Origin: a bacterium
Lineage (GTDB): Bacteria; Verrucomicrobiota; Kiritimatiellia; UBA8416; CAMZLY01
Direction: 5' to 3'
NCBI GenBank assembly: GCA_030632465.1
Contig: DAOVUR010000097.1
Span: 1 to 7,090 of the forward strand
DNA length: 7,090 nucleotides
A program made the translations under genes and the position numbers. Under the pieces are notes generated by a model. That model did no database searches. It saw only the letters and a list, made by a program, of their open reading frames with translations, and was not told the origin of the DNA. Position 1 is the stretch's first letter, and every line of letters begins with the position of its first letter. This document shows, one piece after another, positions 1 to 6,882 of this stretch.

Positions 1-25
1 AGTTTACTAGGAATGCGTAGGCGGG
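1..25 (+). repeat. Dispersed repeat fragment, copy A (AGTTTAC...GCGTAGGCGG)
   Basis: The window opens with AGTTTAC, then seven bases, then GCGTAGGCGG. The reverse complement of 6989-7011 reads AGTTTAC, five bases, GCGTAGGCGG, so 17 core bases are shared with a 2-nt length difference, in opposite orientation. The copy probably extends left of the window. It lies in a gene-free leader, and no reading frame here looks coding. Confidence 0.5.
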
Positions 26-37
26 CTTATTGAACAG

Positions 38-67
38 CTTCGAGGCTACGGCTGGCACGCCAATGAG
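38..67 (+). repeat. Dispersed repeat fragment with CTTCGAG-CTACGG-GGCACG core, copy 1
   Basis: This stretch reads CTTCGAG, an extra G, CTACGG, CT, GGCACG, then a few bases and AATGA. A second copy at 6883-6912 has the same blocks in the same order and orientation: CTTCGAG, CTACGG, AG, GGCACG, then AATGA. Blocks are identical and spacing differs by only a base or so. It is non-coding and sits about 160 bases upstream of the K+ channel gene. What this element does is not known to me. Confidence 0.6.
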
Positions 68-146
68 AAACTACACGTATGTCTACATCTTACAAAGTGA
101 TTTAGACTCCGCTCATTATTGTATACTCTTATGCAGAAAAATATTG

Positions 147-175
147 TTGTATTTACGGTCAGAAAAGCATATTCT
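147..175 (+). promoter_or_regulatory. Candidate sigma70-type promoter for the channel operon
   Basis: TTGTAT (147-152) and TATTCT (170-175) are separated by exactly 17 bases. Each matches the sigma70 consensus hexamers at 4 of 6 positions. Transcription would start near 182, leaving a leader of about 44 nt before the ATG at 226. A TATACT at 122-127 is a better -10 hexamer but has no good -35 at normal spacing. Either is a weak, sequence-only prediction. Confidence 0.3.
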
Positions 176-225
176 AACCAGTCTAGTCTAAGTTTGATAT
201 TAACAAAAAGTATGTTAGGTGCATC

Positions 226-603
226 ATGGAGTTTACAACAATATTTATTCAATATTTTTTTATAGGCATTCTATTTACTAGTCCGATTCTTGTAACTATC
301 TCTTTGTTTATTATCTTGTTAGGGCATTTTGTTGGGAAAATTGAGGGGTGGTCGCATATTAATGCTTTGTACTACTCCTTTATAACAGCAACTACTGTTG
401 GCTATGGAGATTTTCCGCCACGACATAAACGGTCTAAAATGTTGGCTATTGTTATTGCCTTTTGTGGATTGTTGCTAACTGGTATTGTTGTTGCAATTGC
501 ATTACATGCGCTTGATAAAGCATTTGAGGATAGTGACCGTATTACTAAGGTTATGACAAAATATGGGATACCGCATGTAGAGTCTGAGATAAAAGATAAA
601 TAA
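226..603 (+). CDS. Small two-TM potassium channel (Ion_trans_2 / KcsA-like pore)
   Basis: This 125-aa protein has the minimal architecture of a K+ channel subunit, which would tetramerise in the inner membrane to pass K+. The first hydrophobic span is about residues 8-36, a pore helix follows at about 46-56, and the selectivity filter TTVGYGD lies at 56-62. The second span is about 71-96 and contains glycines (G81, G86) that could be the gating hinge. The filter is a full match to the K+ signature. The cytoplasmic tail is only about 29 residues and charged, with no RCK/TrkA-N or cyclic-nucleotide domain, so gating cannot be read from the sequence. The ATG at 226 has a weak AGG six bases upstream. 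The stop is 14 bases before mscS, so the two are very probably co-transcribed. The pore assignment is firm; the physiological role is inferred. Confidence 0.93.
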   Translation: MEFTTIFIQYFFIGILFTSPILVTISLFIILLGHFVGKIEGWSHINALYYSFITATTVGYGDFPPRHKRSKMLAIVIAFCGLLLTGIVVAIALHALDKAFEDSDRITKVMTKYGIPHVESEIKDK

Positions 604-617
604 AGGGGATATAAAAT

Positions 618-1427
618 ATGGAAAATGTAATTGTACAGAAAATTATGGAGTTGCTGGCTGTGTACGGCGTGAAAGTTATTGCGGCAGTATTGATTTTGGT
701 TATTGGTCGTTTTGTCGCGATTGGGGTTCGTGGCTTGATTGCTAAGGTTATGAAAAAGCGCAAAGTTGATGAGATGTTAGTCTCGTTTGTTTCGAGTATG
801 TCTTATTTCGTTTTGATGGCATTTGTTGTTATTGCTGCGTTGGATAGACTTGGCATTCAGACAACATCCTTTATTGCCATTTTGGGTGCGGCTGGTCTGG
901 CTATTGGCTTAGCTCTGCAGGGGTCTTTAGCAAATTTTGCATCTGGTGTGCTGATGTTGATCTTTAAGCCTTTTAAGTGCGGTGACTTTATTGAGGGTGG
1001 TGGAATCACAGGAATAGTTGAAGGTATAAATATTTTCACTACTGAAATGAAAACCCCTGACAATAAAAAGATCATTGTTCCTAATGCGAAAGTAATGGAA
1101 GGTAATATTATAAACTACTCTGCGAAAGATACACGTCGTGTTGATATGTCTGTAGGCGTAAGTTATAACGATGATCTTGATAAGGTTAAGCGCGTGCTCG
1201 AGGATATTCTTGCTTCTGATGATCGAGTACTCGATGATCCTGCGCCGACTATTGGCGTGGCTGAGCTGGGTGATAGCAGTATCAATTTTGTTGTACGGCC
1301 ATGGGTGAAGAGTTCTGATTACTGGGATGTAATGTTTAATACACAGAAAACGATCAAGCAGAAGTTTGATGCAGAAGGTATCTCGATACCATTTCCGCAG
1401 CAAGATGTGCATCTTGTTAAGGAGTAG
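618..1427 (+). CDS. mscS: Small-conductance mechanosensitive channel, MscS family
   Basis: This 269-aa protein, close to the 286 aa of E. coli MscS, is a tension-gated channel that releases solutes on hypo-osmotic shock. TM1 is about residues 14-38 and TM2 about 58-78. The pore-lining TM3 starts at about 84 and carries the signature GAAGLAIGLALQGSLANF (90-107), followed by FKPFKCGDFI (116-125) leading into the beta domain. IIVPNAKVMEGNIINYS (152-168) and SSINFVVRPWV (220-230) are classic MscS segments. The C-terminal IPFPQQDVHL (257-266) matches the family's usual ending. No extra N-terminal spans or regulatory domains are present, so this is the compact canonical form. The start at 618 is supported by AAAGGGG (602-608) nine bases upstream. 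Its neighbours are a K+ channel 14 bases before and rdgB 6 bases after, which gives an osmotic pair plus a passenger gene. Confidence 0.97.
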   Translation: MENVIVQKIMELLAVYGVKVIAAVLILVIGRFVAIGVRGLIAKVMKKRKVDEMLVSFVSSMSYFVLMAFVVIAALDRLGIQTTSFIAILGAAGLAIGLALQGSLANFASGVLMLIFKPFKCGDFIEGGGITGIVEGINIFTTEMKTPDNKKIIVPNAKVMEGNIINYSAKDTRRVDMSVGVSYNDDLDKVKRVLEDILASDDRVLDDPAPTIGVAELGDSSINFVVRPWVKSSDYWDVMFNTQKTIKQKFDAEGISIPFPQQDVHLVKE

Positions 1428-1436
1428 TTGATTATG
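1419..1436 (+). promoter_or_regulatory. Ribosome binding site deciding the rdgB start
   Basis: AAGGAG at 1419-1424 lies inside the last codons of mscS. It is 9 bases from an ATG at 1434 but only 3 bases from an in-frame TTG at 1428. Normal spacing therefore selects the ATG, which also gives the usual short N-terminus before the IATGN motif. The mscS stop (1425-1427) falls between the site and the start, an arrangement that favours translational coupling. Confidence 0.7.
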
Positions 1437-2033
1437 ATTGATACTTTATTTATAGCTACTGGTAATGCGCATAAGCTAGTTGAAATTAGAGCGATTTTTT
1501 CTGTTCCTAATCTCAAGCTAGTTGATATGAACGACTATTCTGAGTTACCGGAAGTTGTAGAGGATCAGGATAGCTTTGTTGGCAATGCAGTAAAAAAGGC
1601 TGTTGAATTGGCAAAGTTTAGCGGGCAGTGGACATTGGCTGATGATTCTGGTCTGGAGGTTGATGCTTTGGGTGGTGATCCAGGTGTCTATTCTGCTCGT
1701 TATGCTGGTGAAGATGCGGATTACCTAGCGAATAATAGTAAGTTGTTACATGAGCTGAAGGGTGTTACTGAGCGTAGCGCTAGGTTTAGGTGTGTTATTG
1801 CCTTGTGTAGCCCTGATGGTGAAGCCAGAACTGTTGAGGGGTGTTGCGAAGGGAAAATTGCATTAGCGCCAAGTGGTGATAGTGGCTTTGGCTATGATCC
1901 GCTATTTATCCCTGTAGGTGAGTCTCGTACATTCGCAGAGATGAGTGATTTGGAGAAGAATGCTGTTTCTCATAGGGGTGTGGCTTTGGCAAATGCAGAT
2001 GTCGCATGGAAACATTTATTAGTGAATAACTAA
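1434..2033 (+). CDS. rdgB: Non-canonical purine NTP pyrophosphatase (RdgB/HAM1 family)
   Basis: This 199-aa protein matches the family's normal length of about 195-205. The family hydrolyses dITP, ITP and XTP to the monophosphate and pyrophosphate, keeping deaminated purines out of DNA and RNA; it is cytosolic. The motifs appear in order: IATGNAHK (7-14), the SFVGNAVKKA helix (47-56), catalytic LADDSGLEVDALGG (68-81) with the paired aspartates D70/D71, and PGVYSARYAG (83-92). GFGYDPLFIP (151-160) and TFAEMSDLEKNAVSHRG (166-182) complete the set. The helix motif has Gly50 where E. coli has Glu (ENA), a conservative-looking family variation. The ATG at 1434 is preferred over the in-frame TTG at 1428 because of the Shine-Dalgarno spacing. 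It follows mscS by 6 bases and is probably a housekeeping passenger in the operon. The final codons fall within a heptamer repeat. Confidence 0.97.
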   Translation: MIDTLFIATGNAHKLVEIRAIFSVPNLKLVDMNDYSELPEVVEDQDSFVGNAVKKAVELAKFSGQWTLADDSGLEVDALGGDPGVYSARYAGEDADYLANNSKLLHELKGVTERSARFRCVIALCSPDGEARTVEGCCEGKIALAPSGDSGFGYDPLFIPVGESRTFAEMSDLEKNAVSHRGVALANADVAWKHLLVNN

Positions 2034-2117
2034 TAGTGAATAGTGAATAGTTATTGTGCCTACGGCGTTAGTAGGTAGTGAATACAGTACGGGCGGGCTG
2101 TTATGCTGGATAGTGAA
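2020..2117 (+). repeat. TAGTGAA heptamer repeat (five copies)
   Basis: TAGTGAA occurs at 2020-2026, 2034-2040, 2041-2047 (the last two in tandem), 2076-2082 and 2111-2117. The first copy is inside the end of rdgB; the rest fill the 99-nt spacer before the lipid kinase. Each unit contains TAG and TGA in different frames, so the tandem pair puts stops in all three frames. AATAACTA (2025-2032) and TAGTTATT (2048-2055) could form an 8-bp, AT-only stem around the tandem pair. CCTAC (2059-2063) and GTAGG (2071-2075) could form another small stem. Neither is followed by a T-run, so I do not call a terminator. Confidence 0.7.
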
Positions 2118-2132
2118 TTAGAGGGTTGATAT

Positions 2133-3053
2133 ATGAGTGTACGAGCAAAAGATTTTGAACAGGCTGAGTTACGTAAAGTTCTCGTATTGGTTAATCCTAA
2201 GTCGGGCTTGCCGCGGTCGTTTAGTTCATTACGGCGTGAGTTTGATAAGTATTGGGATGTGCCGGGAATTGATCTGTCTTATCAGTTTACTACTAGTGCT
2301 GAGGATGGCGTCGATAAGGTTAAGCGTGCGGTGGATAACTGCGTCGATACGGTGTTAGTTATTGGTGGTGATGGTACTATAAGTAGTGTTGGAAGGGCGT
2401 TGGTTGGTACTGATGTTGCATTGGGGGTTATTCCGAGTGGTAGTGGGAATGGTTTTGCGAGACATTGTGGTATTCCGTTAGTTTTGAATGATGCTATTCG
2501 TAGTTTGGCTACGGCTGATGTTAGACCTATTGATGTTGGTATTGTGAATGGTAACTATTTTTTTGTTACATGTAGCATGGCATGGGATGCAGCATTTGTT
2601 AAGTCGTTTGATAAATCTCCAATGCGTGGTGTGCTCCCGTATATCTTTGCTGGGTTTCAAGAGTTTTTGCAATATAAAGTACAGGATGTAACTGTAGAGA
2701 TTGATTCAGGCAAGGAGGAGACGTTTGTTGATCCGATGGTCTTTACCATTGCAAATATGACACAGTTTGGTGGTGGCGCAAAGATAGCACCGCACGCAGA
2801 GGCTGATGATGGCCTGCTTGAATTGGTTGTTGTGGGGCAGCAAGATGTGGCGCGTGTGTTGACGCAGATCAATAAGCTTTTTGATGGTTCATTGCATAGG
2901 CTTTCAAGTGTGCAGACGCGACAGTTAAAAAGCATGAAGGTTTACCGTGAGTTGGCGACTCCGATTCAGATTGACGGTGAGCTTGTAGATGCGCCGGCTG
3001 AGATAGATGTAGCTATTATGCCAAAGGCATTAAAAGTGTTGTTTCCGAAATAG
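2133..3053 (+). CDS. Diacylglycerol kinase-family lipid kinase (DAGK_cat, YegS/DgkB/LCB5 type)
   Basis: This 306-aa protein belongs to a family that phosphorylates diacylglycerol or related lipid alcohols from ATP at the cytosolic membrane face. The N-terminal Rossmann-like half has VLVLVNPKSG (16-25), the nucleotide-binding GGDGT (78-82) and LGVIPSGSGNGFARH (97-111). The C-terminal beta-sandwich half has FGGGAKIAPHAEADDGLLEL (212-231) and IQIDGELV (278-285). The length is typical and no key motif is missing. The second glycine loop is GSGNG rather than the GTxND seen in YegS and DgkB, so it resembles the GSGN form of sphingosine and long-chain-base kinases. Substrate choice therefore cannot be fixed. 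The ATG at 2133 has GAGGG (2121-2125) 7 bases upstream. It follows rdgB in the same direction after a repeat-filled 99-nt gap, so it may be the last gene of that operon or separately transcribed; I see no clear promoter in the gap. Confidence 0.93.
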   Translation: MSVRAKDFEQAELRKVLVLVNPKSGLPRSFSSLRREFDKYWDVPGIDLSYQFTTSAEDGVDKVKRAVDNCVDTVLVIGGDGTISSVGRALVGTDVALGVIPSGSGNGFARHCGIPLVLNDAIRSLATADVRPIDVGIVNGNYFFVTCSMAWDAAFVKSFDKSPMRGVLPYIFAGFQEFLQYKVQDVTVEIDSGKEETFVDPMVFTIANMTQFGGGAKIAPHAEADDGLLELVVVGQQDVARVLTQINKLFDGSLHRLSSVQTRQLKSMKVYRELATPIQIDGELVDAPAEIDVAIMPKALKVLFPK

Positions 3054-3070
3054 TTGTGCGTTGTGTGCTC

Positions 3071-3206
3071 GCTGGGCATTTTGGTTTCAGGCTGCATTAT
3101 TGAACGTTACGAGGGCATTTCGGCTCCGCTCAATGACCTCTACGGACAAGCCTGACCTCGTAACCCAGCAATGCCCCATTGACTGAGGTCCCTGAGCGGA
3201 GCCGAA
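3071..3206. repeat. Long imperfect inverted repeat between convergent genes
   Basis: The arms 3119-3140 and 3185-3206 match at 20 of 22 positions when one is reverse-complemented. They share TTCGGCTCCGCTCA and GACCTC, with two central mismatches and a 44-nt loop. A second pairing, GTTACGAGG (3106-3114) with CCTCGTAAC (3156-3164), is 9 of 9 perfect but crosses the first, so the two would be alternatives. GCTGGG (3071-3076) and CCCAGC (3164-3169) could extend the second. The structure lies 66 bases past the kinase stop and 51 bases past the DUF2723 stop. It could act as a bidirectional transcription barrier. However, no T-run follows either arm directly (the nearest is at 3243-3249), so a standard rho-independent terminator is not shown. 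Confidence 0.75.
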
Positions 3207-3256
3207 GGGCCGGCTCTTTAGACTCGTGACGTAAGTTGTAATCTTTTTTGCGTGAT

Positions 3257-6200
3257 CTACTTAAATGTTCGCGGCATCATACCTGGCAGAGTTGTTAAGT
3301 TAGGTTTACTCTGATTCTTCGGGATGAGGTTAGCTATCTCTTGTAATCGTTTATCTTTGTTAATTATGATTACGGCTTCAGTTCTACCTGTACGGATAGC
3401 TTCTTGCATTGATCGTATTGCTGCATTCTTGTTTTTCATGCTGTACTGAACACTTGCCATATCGAGCCACGCTTTCCAGTCGGATGGGTTAAGGCGTAGA
3501 TATTTTTCTAATGCTGGCACCATTTTATCTGGGCGTTTCGCTGTAGCATACATCTTGGCAATCTCTAGATATACGCTTGGTGGCGTGCGTGGGCCAAGTT
3601 TGTTTTCGCATAGATTAAGGGCTGTGAGCATCTCTTTGTGCTGCTTTGCTTGGAGACTCAGTCCTGCTATCCTAAGAAATACTTCTGGCGGTAGATTCGT
3701 CTGCACTAATAGCTTGTGTGTGAGGCCAACAAACTGTTGTGTTTTACGTCCCTGTTGGTAACAGCTGATCAGCTCAAGTGCGGTGCTTATATCGATCTTG
3801 CCTTTTTTCTGTTTGGCTTCAAGCTCTTTTGTTCTTTTGTCTAGTTTGAGTAGTCTGTCAAGATGATCAATAAAGCCTTGGCTCTTAGTGCTTCCTGGAT
3901 CGCGTTGATTGAACTCTAGCAGAAGATCACGAGCGTTTTTTATGCGACGGTGTGGTAGCATTACTTCTTGGGCCAGCCTAAATGTTGCTTCTGGGCTAAG
4001 AGGGTAGAGGGCACGTGCCTGCTGGAAGGCTGTTTCTGCCTGTGTGTACATTCCTTTGTTGGCGTATAGGCCGCCAATCGCACTCCGTAGTTTAGAAAAC
4101 GATTTGCGAGCAACAATATCACGAATGAATTTCTGGTCGGAGATTAGTCTGCGTGTATACCAGTCCCAAAAATCTAAATCGGCAGTTACCTCTTTTGGAT
4201 CTAAGTTACCTCTTTTGCTGTTGATCTTCATGATCAAGCCGTGTGGTGATAGGTATGGGTACATCCAGCGGATGACATAGCTTTCTTCTACATAGAAGTC
4301 ATGCTTATAGTTGTTATGTTCAAAAATCATCTGTGCTAGTATGCCGTTAATTTCCATTACGCCTAATGCGCCACTAACTTGAACACGACCATTTTCTACT
4401 GTGAGGGCGGCGTTACGTGGGCGTTTTCCGCTCTCAACTTCTTCTACGTAACGTTGGAATGAGCGTGCGCTATCGGTTTGGTCTGGAATCCATATCTGAT
4501 CGCCATATAGGTCACGCATAACGCTCATGTATGTATTGTCTGCTAATGCGTTTTGAGTGATAAGGTAGACGTCTTCACGTACGCGGGCAGAGTAGATCAT
4601 GTAGGTGGGAACAAAACGTCCCGGATCGGTACCACCAAAGAATACAGCATTTGGTCCCATCCCTTTTGGGAAGCTCGGGTTTGGTAGTGGTTCTTCATCA
4701 GGGGAGAGCTCTTCTGATATTGCAGCTGCACCACGTAGTTGGTAGTTGCCGAATTGCCAGCCAAAATCATGGTCTGTCTGCTCTGCGCCTCCCGATGTGC
4801 GAATAAGTTCTCTGTTTTGTCCATTCTGATAGATAGGAATCAACCATAGTGACAGTGCTGTTACGATACTGGCATTTCTAAGGAATAGTTTATCTTTAAA
4901 GATTGTTCCTGCAACAGCTAAACCAAAGATTAATCCATATCCGATCCAGAAGGCATATAGTGCATGTGATGAGATGAATTTCACGCGTTGGATAAAGTTA
5001 TCCTGGATATCTCCTTTAGGGTTGGCTAGTGCAATAAGTAATATACTCATAGTTAAGAAGCCGAGGAGTGTCGCAATGATCCAGCGTTGAGAGTTCATGT
5101 CAATCTGTATTTTGACATACTCTTTTTTCATTAACATGGACATTACCCCAATTAGAATAATTGGCCCCACTACTAGTAGAATGAGTCCGCCAGCTTGCCC
5201 CATTAGCATCCATACCTGTTTGGTTGAAAGCTCTATTGCTGTATTGCTGAGCATGGAGATAGCTACCATAGCTTGTTTTAGTAGAATTGCATTGCAGACA
5301 AGTAGAATTCCAAGGCCGCCAAGCATGAGTAGTCCGACGGTTATACGTTCCGAGATGGTAGCGTGAGTTTTACCTATTAGTCGTGATACTAGTTCTCTGA
5401 TCTGGCTAGTGAAAATGGCTGCTCCGCCAACTAGTAGTATTACAAGCACTAGAGCTGCTGGGATTTTGTAGGCGTATGGCATATATGTCCAATTGATGCC
5501 GAATCCTTTTTCTATGACAACCATTGCGCTGGCCACTAGCGAGAGTGCGATGGCTATATACATAGCGTTAATTTTGCGACCTTGAGCTTTAACTGTCCAG
5601 ATGGTGAATGGCAGAAATCCTAGTAGTGTTACTGGTAGGGTAAACTGTACACGTAGATCGGTTACGTAACCACCAAGTTGATGAATGAATTTAGCGGTGA
5701 ATATATTGGCTGGCTTGATTGCTTCGTACTGTCCACGTGTTACGGCATGTTGGAATCCTTGCCAAGTACGCGGGTAGCCCCAGTTGATTGGAGGATTGCG
5801 TAAGTCTGAGATGATCGGCATTATGGCATAGAACGCAACGCCCAGCTCTGCAAGGAATATTGTTAGCGCAACAGTGCGGCCGCGGGGTAGAAGGAATGCC
5901 GCGAGTATCAAGACTAGAAAGTTAAGGCTGAGGTAGATATAACAGGTTATATCAAAGGGGTGATCTATGGCGGGTAGGTACCCTTTTTTTGCTAACAAGA
6001 AGACTATAGCAATAGGAGCTCCAGTTATCAGAAAGTCGCGGAACAGCTTGGTGTCTCGCATGAATATGGCAAACACTAGTGGTAGTGCTGCCAGTAGTAG
6101 GACTTGGTAGTTTGTCATGCCTAGCCCGAATATGAATGCGGTTAGGAATAGTAGGTGATCGCTTGGCCGCGACATCCATTGGTAAGTTAGTAGGAATATA

Positions 6201-6736
6201 AAGACCAAAAACAGAGCGTTTAGGCTATATACTTCCACAATAACAGACTGTGACCACATGACGGGGGTAAAGGCGAACAGTAGACTCCCGACAACACCGC
6301 CTATCCAGCATATTGTTTTTTCATTGGTAAGGTGTGATACATGTGATGATTTCCGCATCTCACGCAACATATCAAAGCCTGAACGACATATTAGCATGGC
6401 TGTTATTCCGGCAGCTAGAGCGCCGAAGACCGCTGATGATAGTGCTACGCTCCATGCAGGGTTTGGTTGTCCTTGATACTTTACAAATGCAAATACTTTT
6501 GTGAATAGCCATGTCAGCATGGTCCAGATCGGGTATCCTGGTGGATGAGGAACGCCCAAGAAATCACTGGCAACAGCTAGTTCGCCTGAGTCTTCTAGTG
6601 TGACAGTGGGGGCTAGACTAATTAGGTAGACAACGAATGTTATAATAGTAGCCGTCCAGAAGGCGCTCCAGTCAAGGAGTCTGAAAAACCGACCGTTTGT
6701 TTCTGGTTCAAAATCAAGTAAATCTTTGTTGTCCAT
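3257..6736 (-). CDS. DUF2723 (PF11028) GT-C-like membrane protein with C-terminal TPR domain
   Basis: This 1159-aa protein has roughly 14-16 hydrophobic spans between residues 25 and 636, then about 520 soluble residues. The DUF2723 signature is at the N-terminus: LAPTVTLEDSGE (41-52), then GVPHPPGYPIW (61-71) and WSQSVIVEVYSLN (161-173). Acidic residues after the first span (E48, D49, E52) are where GT-C glycosyltransferases carry catalytic or metal-binding acids. INWGYPRTW (317-325) and a loop ending RGQY (334-337) are also family-like. Beyond the membrane part come FFGGTDPGRFVPTYMIY (699-715) and NTYMSVMRDLYG (734-745). Residues 880-1120 hold about five or six TPR-like helix pairs, e.g. 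PSVYLEIAKMYATAKRPDKM (1053-1072). The vertebrate relative TMEM260 is, as I recall, a protein O-mannosyltransferase (GT117), so a lipid-linked-sugar-dependent transferase acting outside the inner membrane is plausible; the bacterial substrate is unknown. The ATG at 6736 has AAAAAGG 7 bases upstream. It is monocistronic at its 3' end. Confidence 0.9.
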   Translation of the reverse strand: MDNKDLLDFEPETNGRFFRLLDWSAFWTATIITFVVYLISLAPTVTLEDSGELAVASDFLGVPHPPGYPIWTMLTWLFTKVFAFVKYQGQPNPAWSVALSSAVFGALAAGITAMLICRSGFDMLREMRKSSHVSHLTNEKTICWIGGVVGSLLFAFTPVMWSQSVIVEVYSLNALFLVFIFLLTYQWMSRPSDHLLFLTAFIFGLGMTNYQVLLLAALPLVFAIFMRDTKLFRDFLITGAPIAIVFLLAKKGYLPAIDHPFDITCYIYLSLNFLVLILAAFLLPRGRTVALTIFLAELGVAFYAIMPIISDLRNPPINWGYPRTWQGFQHAVTRGQYEAIKPANIFTAKFIHQLGGYVTDLRVQFTLPVTLLGFLPFTIWTVKAQGRKINAMYIAIALSLVASAMVVIEKGFGINWTYMPYAYKIPAALVLVILLVGGAAIFTSQIRELVSRLIGKTHATISERITVGLLMLGGLGILLVCNAILLKQAMVAISMLSNTAIELSTKQVWMLMGQAGGLILLVVGPIILIGVMSMLMKKEYVKIQIDMNSQRWIIATLLGFLTMSILLIALANPKGDIQDNFIQRVKFISSHALYAFWIGYGLIFGLAVAGTIFKDKLFLRNASIVTALSLWLIPIYQNGQNRELIRTSGGAEQTDHDFGWQFGNYQLRGAAAISEELSPDEEPLPNPSFPKGMGPNAVFFGGTDPGRFVPTYMIYSARVREDVYLITQNALADNTYMSVMRDLYGDQIWIPDQTDSARSFQRYVEEVESGKRPRNAALTVENGRVQVSGALGVMEINGILAQMIFEHNNYKHDFYVEESYVIRWMYPYLSPHGLIMKINSKRGNLDPKEVTADLDFWDWYTRRLISDQKFIRDIVARKSFSKLRSAIGGLYANKGMYTQAETAFQQARALYPLSPEATFRLAQEVMLPHRRIKNARDLLLEFNQRDPGSTKSQGFIDHLDRLLKLDKRTKELEAKQKKGKIDISTALELISCYQQGRKTQQFVGLTHKLLVQTNLPPEVFLRIAGLSLQAKQHKEMLTALNLCENKLGPRTPPSVYLEIAKMYATAKRPDKMVPALEKYLRLNPSDWKAWLDMASVQYSMKNKNAAIRSMQEAIRTGRTEAVIIINKDKRLQEIANLIPKNQSKPNLTTLPGMMPRTFK

Positions 6737-6743
6737 TTATATG

Positions 6744-6810
6744 CCTTTTTATAGTTAAAAAATCCTTATAAGTTTGCACGAAAATCGGAGGAAGTGCAAC
6801 TTAAAAAAGG
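6744..6810 (-). promoter_or_regulatory. Possible leader structure sequestering the DUF2723 Shine-Dalgarno
   Basis: Read on the minus-strand mRNA, AAGTTGCAC (6802-6794) can pair with GTGCAAACT (6779-6771) around a 14-nt loop, six pairs next to the loop plus two past a bulge. CCTTTTT (6810-6804), one base outside, is a perfect 7-nt complement of AAAAAGG (6750-6744), the Shine-Dalgarno of the DUF2723 gene. The loop carries TCCTCC. The two stems could stack and hide the ribosome site. The outer stem is AT-rich and may be chance. The same inner repeat could instead be a DNA operator. I see no strong promoter on this strand, so the transcript start is unknown. Confidence 0.25.
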
Positions 6811-6882
6811 TGATAAACGTAAGGAGTTTTGCCGCTCTACGGGAAATATTTGACAAAATGATTATAGGACCCATCCTTTGCT

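Noticed and set aside
122..127. TATACT as the -10 of the channel operon
   Set aside because: It is a good hexamer, but no -35 sits at 16-18 bases (TTTAGA/TTAGAC are at 14-15). The 147-175 pair has correct spacing and was preferred, though weakly.
46..252. 68-codon minus-strand frame in the left spacer
   Set aside because: It overlaps repeat fragments and the start of the K+ channel gene, and the peptide has no family resemblance. No convincing ribosome site was seen.
927..1412. 161-codon open frame on the minus strand
   Set aside because: It lies wholly opposite mscS, whose motifs are unmistakable. The minus-strand translation is low-complexity in character (His, Arg, Cys, Ile-rich) with no recognisable domain.
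1428..1433. TTG start giving rdgB two extra residues
   Set aside because: AAGGAG is only 3 bases from the TTG but 9 from the ATG at 1434, so initiation at the TTG is unlikely.
2657..2935. 92-codon minus-strand frame
   Set aside because: It is antisense to the conserved C-terminal half of the lipid kinase; Cys/Ser/Thr-rich and without motifs.
3240..3250. T-run (ATCTTTTTTG) as a rho-independent terminator for the lipid kinase
   Set aside because: No GC-rich stem lies immediately before it. The strong inverted repeat ends more than 30 bases earlier.
5097..5366. 89-codon plus-strand frame, and similar ones at 3555-3761, 4044-4280 and 6258-6476
   Set aside because: All are antisense shadows within the 1159-codon DUF2723 gene, whose protein is continuous and motif-bearing throughout.
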